Below, piece after piece: positions 57,560 through 64,000 of a stretch of 64,000 nucleotides of DNA. The DNA is from Gonioctena quinquepunctata. Its lineage: Eukaryota; Arthropoda; Insecta; Coleoptera; Chrysomelidae. The notes below the pieces were generated by a model. It was given only the letters and a program-made list of their open reading frames with translations, did no database searches and was not told the DNA's origin. The stretch lies in assembly GCA_018342105.1 (NCBI GenBank), contig JAFIRS010001432.1, positions 248,001 through 312,000 of the forward strand, in the 5' to 3' direction. Made by a program: the position numbers and the translations under genes. The number at the start of each line of letters is the position of its first letter. Positions within the stretch are counted from its first letter, which is position 1.

Positions 57560-59417
57560 GGACGGAGATAACATCCTAGGGTCCTCTGCCACATTCACGC
57601 AAATGATCTTTGTCTATAGAAACTGGAAAGAACCCACTCCATGAATAATGGGTGATCTTAATACCTGCAGGATAAAAACTGCACGTCGTTCCAAATTATT
57701 CAATAATGTATTGAAATCACAAGTTGGTGAATAACAAATCTACTCACCATCTACCTAACTCCAATACTATGCTCGATCTAATTGTGACGTCGATTCCTAA
57801 CGCCTATCAGTTTTCTCACCATGACCTCATCTACGCTGCTTTCAACTTCAAATAGCTTAAACAAAAATCACTTATTATCAAATGCCGTAACTTGAATAAA
57901 ATGGATAGGACAAAGTTAGTCCAGAAGACGAGAGACGTTATGAAAAATGTTCCTTGGATAAAAAGGTAAACTACCTCAATGATAGATATAGAAATATATG
58001 ATGCTGTCTCTCCGCTGAAATCCGTTAGAATAAAGCATCCTACATAACCCGGAACAAATGATGAACGAACGCGATAAATTGAAATCACTGAATATAAAAA
58101 ACACTCACGAAAACAAAGAACTCTATCGGGCCATGAGAAACAATTGTAACCACCTATGTAGGAGTGAGAAAAGAAAATACTTTCATGATAACCTCACAAA
58201 TGTCCCCCTTAAAAAGTCTGGCAAACATTACGCTACGTGGAAATTGGAAAATTAGCTGATTCTTCATCAAACGATCAAATTGATCCAAATCACATCGCCA
58301 AACATTTCAGATCATCGTGCACACGCCACCAAAACCCAAACTATCATTATAGGTACACGAATATCTCTGAACAAAATCAACCCTCATTACAATGAGATTA
58401 TTGTGAATGGTAATTAAATTCCATTTTCCAAGAACATAACAAATCTCGGAATGATCATGGAGGAACCCTATCTTGTGATGCCCAAATCGCCAAGTCGAGC
58501 AGAAAATTATATCACAGTCTACATCATTTTCGCCTCCTCAAAAACTGTTTGCCACTTCAAACAAAGAAAACCTTGTTATTCACTACTACTCCCAATCATA
58601 CATTAGCGGACGTTGCCTACATGAGATTGAATACAAATCAATTGAACAAGTTCGAGCGCTTGCAAAATGCCGGCATAAAATTCATATTCAATTCGAAGAA
58701 TTTTGACTACGTTAGTCATTACAAGCAGCAACTGAACTTACTATCCATCAGGCATATCCGATTATTGGGGTACAAAGTTATAAAAACACACGAGCCAGCA
58801 TACCTACACGGCAATCTTCAACTTCTTGGCGGTGAAATTATTCAAACGAGAGCACCTTCCAATTTAATTCTAAGGATACCCGCCCACGTTTCCAATCTAG
58901 TTAACAATAGTTTTTCGGTCTGATTTTCTCAGCTTTAGAATCGTATCCCCGCTAATATTACAAAGAAAGCTTATTTCACCTCATTCCGAGCTGCCCTGAA
59001 GAAATATCTGCACAACACAGAATCACTGCTTTTGGGTACTAGAATAGTTTCAAACAATCAACGATTAATCTCAATCTTCCAGTCTATGGCTGTTGTTGTC
59101 CCTTCCTATCCCAGTATCGCGTAGTCAGGAGTAACATAATTCATTCATTCCATTTGATTATTGTAATGTTCGTTTATTCAATTAATTTAGTTTAGTTAAT
59201 TTCACTCCATCTTCAACTAACTGATTCCAACACATATTATTGCATCTCATCTTAGTTATAGTCTTCATGTAGATAATTTTCAGTAGATTTAATATATAAT
59301 AGCTTGTAAGGGTCGGCAGAAAGATATCGCTTAGCGATATGCCCACCTGTTGCACCCCAATTCAAATTGTAAAAAACTATGTGTGAACAATAAAGAGTTT
59401 TTATTATTATTATTATT
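57560..59417 (+). mobile_element. LINE relic 2: endonuclease, C-terminal region and 3' tail
   Basis: Plus-strand pieces in LINE order. Endonuclease motifs: MGDLNTCRIK at about 57643, and after a shift HHLPNSNTMLDLIVTS and YQFSHHDLIYAAFN (S-x-H-D) to 57850. Then MMNERDKLKSLNIKNTHENK and NNCNHLCRSEKRKYFHDNL (58058-58255), the linker before the reverse transcriptase. The RT core is deleted. The C-terminal region follows, then a 3' tail ending CAATAAAGAGTTTTTATTATTATTATTATT at 59388-59417, read as an AATAAA plus a TTA/ATT repeat, typical of this LINE group. Dead copy. Confidence 0.75.
58549..59100 (+). pseudogene. LINE ORF2 C-terminal region
   Basis: A 124-codon open frame includes LNKFERLQNAGIKFIFNSKN, FDYVSHYKQQLNLLSIRHIR, RLLGYKVIKTHEPAYLHG, TRAPSNLILRIPAHVSNLVN and NSFSV. 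This is the conserved post-RT region of these LINEs (L-x-K-L-E-R-L-Q-N-A-x-I-R-F-I-F). After a stop the text continues NRIPANITKKAYFTSFRAAL then KKYLHN, the normal end (W-N-x-L-P-x-x-I...F-R-x-x-L-K-x-Y). The remaining region upstream (58330-58540) is frameshifted (NITNLGMIMEE). Confidence 0.8.
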
Positions 59418-59479
59418 GAATAAATTTGTCGAAATATTATATCGAACAACATTCAAGAGGAAAAGATCCTTCTCAATAA

Positions 59480-59720
59480 GGACAAATAACAATTTGTTTC
59501 TTGTCTGGATTCCTGGCCATATCGAATGGAGAGTATTGAAACAGCAGGAGGAACCGAAAAAAGTTCCACTGGACCAGAACCAAGCCTCGTCAAATACTTT
59601 CTAGAAACCTGGACTGCGAGTAGAATATCTGACTTCTGGCAGAATCGGCAACTAATTCATAAAGAGAAAGGTTGCTAAGTCTTAGTAGAGCAGACCTGGA
59701 AGATGATGAAAGAGCAGAGC
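59480..59720 (+). pseudogene. LINE RNase H fragment
   Basis: The plus strand reads NNLFLVWIPGHIEWR, matching the RNase H block V-x-L-x-W-V-P-G-H-x-G, then in a shifted frame AGGTEKSSTGPEPSLVKYFL and ETWTASRISDFWQNRQ, matching A-R-x-G-(S/T)...G-P-E-P followed by the W-x-x-x-x-x-W region. The catalytic Asp and Glu upstream are not seen. It is the opposite-strand counterpart of the relic at 1.3-2.0 kb. Confidence 0.65.
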
Positions 59721-60769
59721 ATATTTTGAGAGATTTACTATTAATGATTTACATTCATTCTTACATTACATTATATAGATTACAACATAGTATAAATAAG
59801 TAGTAATGTTCTAATTTAAATTTTTTCAGGTGCACCTAGGTGTGAGACACCTGTGTGTATATAACTAAATATCATATGTAGGTATTCATAAATTGGAAAA
59901 CAAATCCAAAGATAAGAAATATAATTATTAATTATGAACTATGAATCATAAAGTACACATTTCAAATAATAAATCGGTATCCCAGGTTAGTCAGGGGTAG
60001 TAATGTTATTATAGGAGACTTGAAAACATTAAGATTACGAGTGATAAAGTGTTCACATTTATTTCGAAAAGTTTTTGCATTTGTTCGATTCCTTATAAAG
60101 TGAGGTAGTAGTTGAATGATTTTGGTGCTATTCTTGTAGTGAATCTTCAACACGCATGATGCTTGCAAAATGGAACAGTTGATTGATTATTTGTTCTCGT
60201 TCTCATGTTGTAACAGTGCTTTACATATTTCCTCAGAACTGTGGCCTTGTGAATATAATAAGTTTGTTGGGTACATTCTATTTTTTTGTAGGGTGACCCT
60301 CGGTATATTATTCTGTGACTTCCCCACTGCAGATAAAATTAATATTTGACAGAGTTACGCTTCTGCCAAGGAAGCTAAAGAATCACTTATCCATTGAACT
60401 GATCGGCTTCTTTGAGAAGATGCACCTATTGCAGGTGTGAGCCAGAACTGGACTTCATAAATTGACAGCAATATACCTGATATTCTTTATATCAATTATC
60501 TCTGTTATTTTTCAACCCTACACTGGTGATTAAAATTTTATATTTCGACAGGTTCTGCATGCTGGTAAAAAAATACCCCAACTGATGGAACCCCATATTT
60601 ATATATTACATATACAGGGTGTAATCAAACCTCTTGCACACCCCATTTCATAACGATTCTTTCTTGTTAAATCGATACAGTAGTATTACTCCTAACATAC
60701 AAACCAATTTTACCTGTTCATAATATTAGTATAGATAACAGTGCTTTAAAATTCGAAAAAAATAAATAG
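59721..60769. other. No gene recognised; isolated mariner-type end
   Basis: At 60613 the word TA-CAGGGTGTAATCAAACCTC looks like a mariner-type terminus, but no partner end was found. The minus frame at 59962-60168 is not recognised. Confidence 0.3.
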
Positions 60770-61230
60770 TATATTATGGGTATGAGTGAGCCTTCAAAGC
60801 CCGCGCAACGAGTTTGAGGGCACGACGCGGGACGGAGTGCCCTCAACGTTGCAAGTGCTGTAAAAACACTTATAAACGTGTATCATACGCTATTTTTCAT
60901 TATACCTGCATCATAACTTCAATAACAATGCTGGAAATGAATTTTAGATCAGGATAATGTTCCTTATATTGTAATACACCTAAACAGGTATGTAATCGAA
61001 ATCTGATGTCACGTCTTGTTGGCATGGATATAGCAATTGTTGTTTACGAGCTTATTTGACAGTTCATATGATTGATATGAAAGTTGGATTTGTTTTTGTT
61101 ACCTAGCAACCTCTAAAACACGGCGTGTTTCAACCTTAGATTTCGTACACATTTTCCTTCAAAACACAGTGTGTTTTAATTTTGAGATTTCGCGCGCTTT
61201 TTAGTTCATAAAACAAGGACTATGATGCAG
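60770..61230 (+). repeat. Palindrome-family repeat, copy with GC-rich hairpin
   Basis: Inverted counterpart of 48693-49240. It carries a strong hairpin at about 60822-60852 (TTGAGGGCACGACGCGGGAC, GGAGTGCCCTCAA; 10-bp stem), itself placed between the half-sites GCGCAACGAG and CGTTGCAAG. Near the right end are two more palindromes, AAACACGGCGTGTTT and AAAACACAGTGTGTTTT. No coding frame. Confidence 0.65.
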
Positions 61231-63540
61231 GTATGATAAGAACATTTTTTTTGTCAAATTCTTTAAAAATTTTGGAACCACCAAACAACGAAGTTTTGTT
61301 GGGTGATATTCAAAAACAAATCTCCCGACGCAAACAGAGGGGTGTTATAAGTTTAACGTATGTATATCGTAGCTCCCAAACGGATGAACCGATTTTGATT
61401 TGTTTTGTTTTGTTTGAAACGTGACTTGATCAAGAATTCTTAGCTATGATTCAAGAAAATCTGTTCAGCCGCTTAAAGATTATCAGCTCTTTTCTACTTG
61501 ATGAAGACATGAGAGAAACTTCCACAGGTCTGCTCGACTCGAAATTTGGTATCCTGTTACTTCAATGATATTGCAAGAACATGGTAACCTTGACCTGATG
61601 CTGCAGCATCATCTGGAATCTGCAGGTTATCCAACTAACAGCAGAGTTATCGTGTTTGGGCTAATTGGAATGGTCTCAATGAATAGGTTATAGATAGATG
61701 TTGATCACTGTCTGATGATGGAGCGAGAAAGAAAAATGAGAATAAATTGGTGAGGTTACTTTCACTCGTTCAATCGATATGCAATTTTGGTATACGATTC
61801 AGTACCATTTGTTGCGGGATTGAGTGGATGAATTAACACCATATTCTATGGTACATTGCTGAATATAATAAAGAATGGTGGGGTACGAACGTGAACCTGT
61901 AGTTAACCTTCACCAAAGAATAACCAGCTGTTTTAACCCACCCTAAATGGAATTAAGTGAATGATTGATTACGATTTGGTATGATATAGTAGGGCGCTGA
62001 GTATAATGATAATAATAATATAGTATGGATGGTGTAGTACAGTACAGACACATAACAAAACAATAGTATGATAGTCTTTAATGCATTTCACTTACTAAAA
62101 GTAGCTTCAAGTGAGAATTGCAAAGTATTCTAAATGTGAAAATATTTTTTAATAATAAAGTACGACACTACAAAATTAAAATATTGAAGTCTCAGTCTTT
62201 GCAGTTCTGCTAAAGCCGATCTGTCATGAATTACTAAGTAATAACGCTAGGTTTGTCATTACAGCAATGGTAAACTAAATCTACGGAATAATCACCTTAT
62301 CATAAGTTAATTGTTATCAATTAATCTCAACCTAGGAAGTGTACATGAATTCGGCTAAAAACTCAATCTAGGAAACTGAAACTGATGAGTTGTTTATAAT
62401 CAATCACTCTGAGTCGCCTACTGAACTGAATTCAATCACGTTTATTCACAAAATATCAAAGAAAAGAAAAAAGTCGGAATAATAATTTCAGATTGAAACT
62501 CAAAACCGCACGTGCGATATCGCATTGCCAAAAATATTCATGAAGATACAACTATTGTCAGAATACGCAGATTTGGGTGGGGCAAGATCTTGTGTCGCAA
62601 TTTCGTGTTTTGTCCCGGAAAGTATTTGTATTAATGTGGGGATGAATTGTCGATCGTAGCGTGTATACTAGTGTGATTGTTTATATTATTAGAAAATAAG
62701 CATTCTTAATATAATTAGGAATTGGTGTACACTGAGTTGAATAACCCCAACGAATCGACCTGATTATTATTCATTGTAACATGTGAGCAATATGAACATT
62801 CATTATTATACATCATAACCGAACGCATGTGTTTCATTCAGATAAACTGATTTAAGTAATACCAAGTTTATCACATTGCGATCCTGCCTCAGAACAAAAT
62901 GGAAATGGAATTTTCGTCGAACTGAATTGTTTACACAAAAATAGAATATACCAAATCGAAAGTCAAATTATTATCAACTAAACTGGAAAAAATGATGGAA
63001 AAACAAATGCAGAAAAAAAATCAATATTGAAAACGTTGGTCATTGGATATTGGAAAAGAAGAAGCGAATTGGAAGCAATTAGTTGAGAAAAAGCCTAAAA
63101 TATATGTTATACCCCGTTGAGAGCCTATCAAACAATGGAATCCGCTTACTGTAACAAAGAAGTTACACGTCGTAAATTTGAAAAGTGAGGAGATTCCAGG
63201 GATCTATATCGTTGTTTAGTATGTAAATTAAATGAATGTAAGGTAGAGGATAAAGTTAAGAATGAAATTAGGTCTCTTCTTCTTCTATGCACATGGTGGG
63301 CTGGTTCCGGAGAAAACGTGCACGTAGGCTTCTCAACTTGGGCCTATTGTGCACCCACATGATCTGAAAATCACCTGGTCATGCCGATTTCTCTGACGAA
63401 ACTCAGTAGTTTCCTCAGCTGAATCTATTTGACATATTCTGGGTTCAGAATTATGCTACCCAGGTTGATCTCCCTCTGGTGCACCAGAGCGGGGCACTCA
63501 GTAGGGATGTGTGACGATATTTCGTCATCTTCCAGGCACC
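61231..63540. other. No gene recognised; repeat words at 61340-61500
   Basis: The stretch GTAGCTCCCAAACGGATGAA then CCGATTTTGATTTG is a phrase common in insect non-autonomous repeats, but ends were not found. Nothing else was supported up to 63540. Confidence 0.3.
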
Positions 63541-63544
63541 ACCC

Positions 63545-63870
63545 AGATAACACAGGATATCCTAGGGATATCCATTCCATGTCCAATTCTGGTCGGGATA
63601 TCCCTGGATTTGAAATGGACATCCATAAGATATCCGTCGACGGATTTGAAATGGATATCCTTCAGAAGATATCATATGGATGGCCATAAGATATCCGGAG
63701 TAAATATGGATAAGTTCAAATTGTAAGATTGATTTTTATTGCGTCAACTTCCGAGTTTCTCTCATGCTCGTACATATAGATTCATTTTTTTGGAAAAATC
63801 TCATGTTTCGTTTTTCTACTTGATTTGAAATGGATATCTTTCAGAAGATATCCTAGGGATAGCCATGAGA
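63545..63870. repeat. Cluster of GATATC palindromes
   Basis: At least ten (A/G)GATATC(C/T) sites within about 320 bases, for example AGGATATCCTAGGGATATCC, GATATCCCTGGATTTGAAAT and TCAGAAGATATCCTAGGGAT. The phrase GATTTGAAATGGATATC(C/T)TTCAGAAGATATC occurs at 63640 and again near 63820, so part is a dispersed direct repeat. It may be the subterminal region of a DNA transposon that continues past the window. Confidence 0.7.
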
Positions 63871-64000
63871 TATCTAAAGCAATCATAAAGGAATGTAAAT
63901 ATTCTCGTAGATACACAAATTGTACCTTTTCAAAAATATGTTGTCGCGGGGACCCTCTGCGACCACAGAACAGATATACATGTGTCTGCGACAGCCTGGC

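Noticed and set aside
57831..58088. Minus-strand 85-codon frame
   Set aside because: Antisense to the plus-strand LINE endonuclease and linker region.
61680..61730. CTGATGATGGAGCGAGAAAG as a hammerhead
   Set aside because: The stem between CTGATGA and GAAA cannot pair.

Overview
This window looks like intergenic or intronic DNA from an animal nuclear genome, most likely an insect. It is AT-rich, full of long (TA)n tracts, and dominated by layered, mostly dead transposable elements: mariner-like elements with a conserved DD41D-type transposase, Penelope-like elements, Helitrons, Gypsy and other LTR elements, RNase H-bearing LINEs, and PIF/Harbinger, hAT-like and piggyBac-like fragments. There are no operons, ribosome binding sites or dense open frames, so most apparent open frames are chance or repeat translations. 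I cannot name the species.

Layout. 0-8 kb: one GC-rich, exon-like segment (490-666, minus), a LINE RNase H relic, a Penelope-like (PLE) relic with inverted flanks and a hammerhead-ribozyme motif, several Helitron ends including a helicase relic, a hAT-like element with an 8-bp target duplication, and another PLE relic. 8-20 kb: one copy of an old ~2 kb duplication (second copy at 47.5-49.6 kb), a 6.2 kb LTR retrotransposon with 1.4 kb LTRs whose coiled-coil gag-like frame is split by a Helitron, a possible solo LTR, and a second copy of the same minisatellite-carrying Helitron. 20-31 kb: a LINE, a 400-bp CT tract, LINE and Harbinger relics, a tandem repeat of a ~0.65 kb unit, and mariner element 1. 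31-41 kb: LINE relics, an internally deleted mariner derivative, possible host exons on the minus strand, nested inverted repeats around a deleted Gypsy element, a foldback element with an 8-bp target duplication, and mariner element 2. 41-50 kb: mariner element 3 with ~0.67 kb terminal repeats, a PLE with reverse transcriptase and GIY-YIG relics, and a possible first exon. 50-64 kb: LINE pieces, a repeat family with GC-rich palindromes, possible tyrosine-recombinase relics, a piggyBac-like MITE inside a large inverted repeat, a second substantial LINE, and a cluster of GATATC palindromes.

The sequences do not work together as a pathway. Their relations are those of insertion, nesting and decay. 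The most informative signals are the hammerhead motif, the mariner elements with very long terminal repeats, the minisatellite-bearing Helitron, the coding-poor LTR element, and the palindrome-carrying repeat family. All family assignments were made by eye from motifs, and boundaries without a visible target duplication are approximate.
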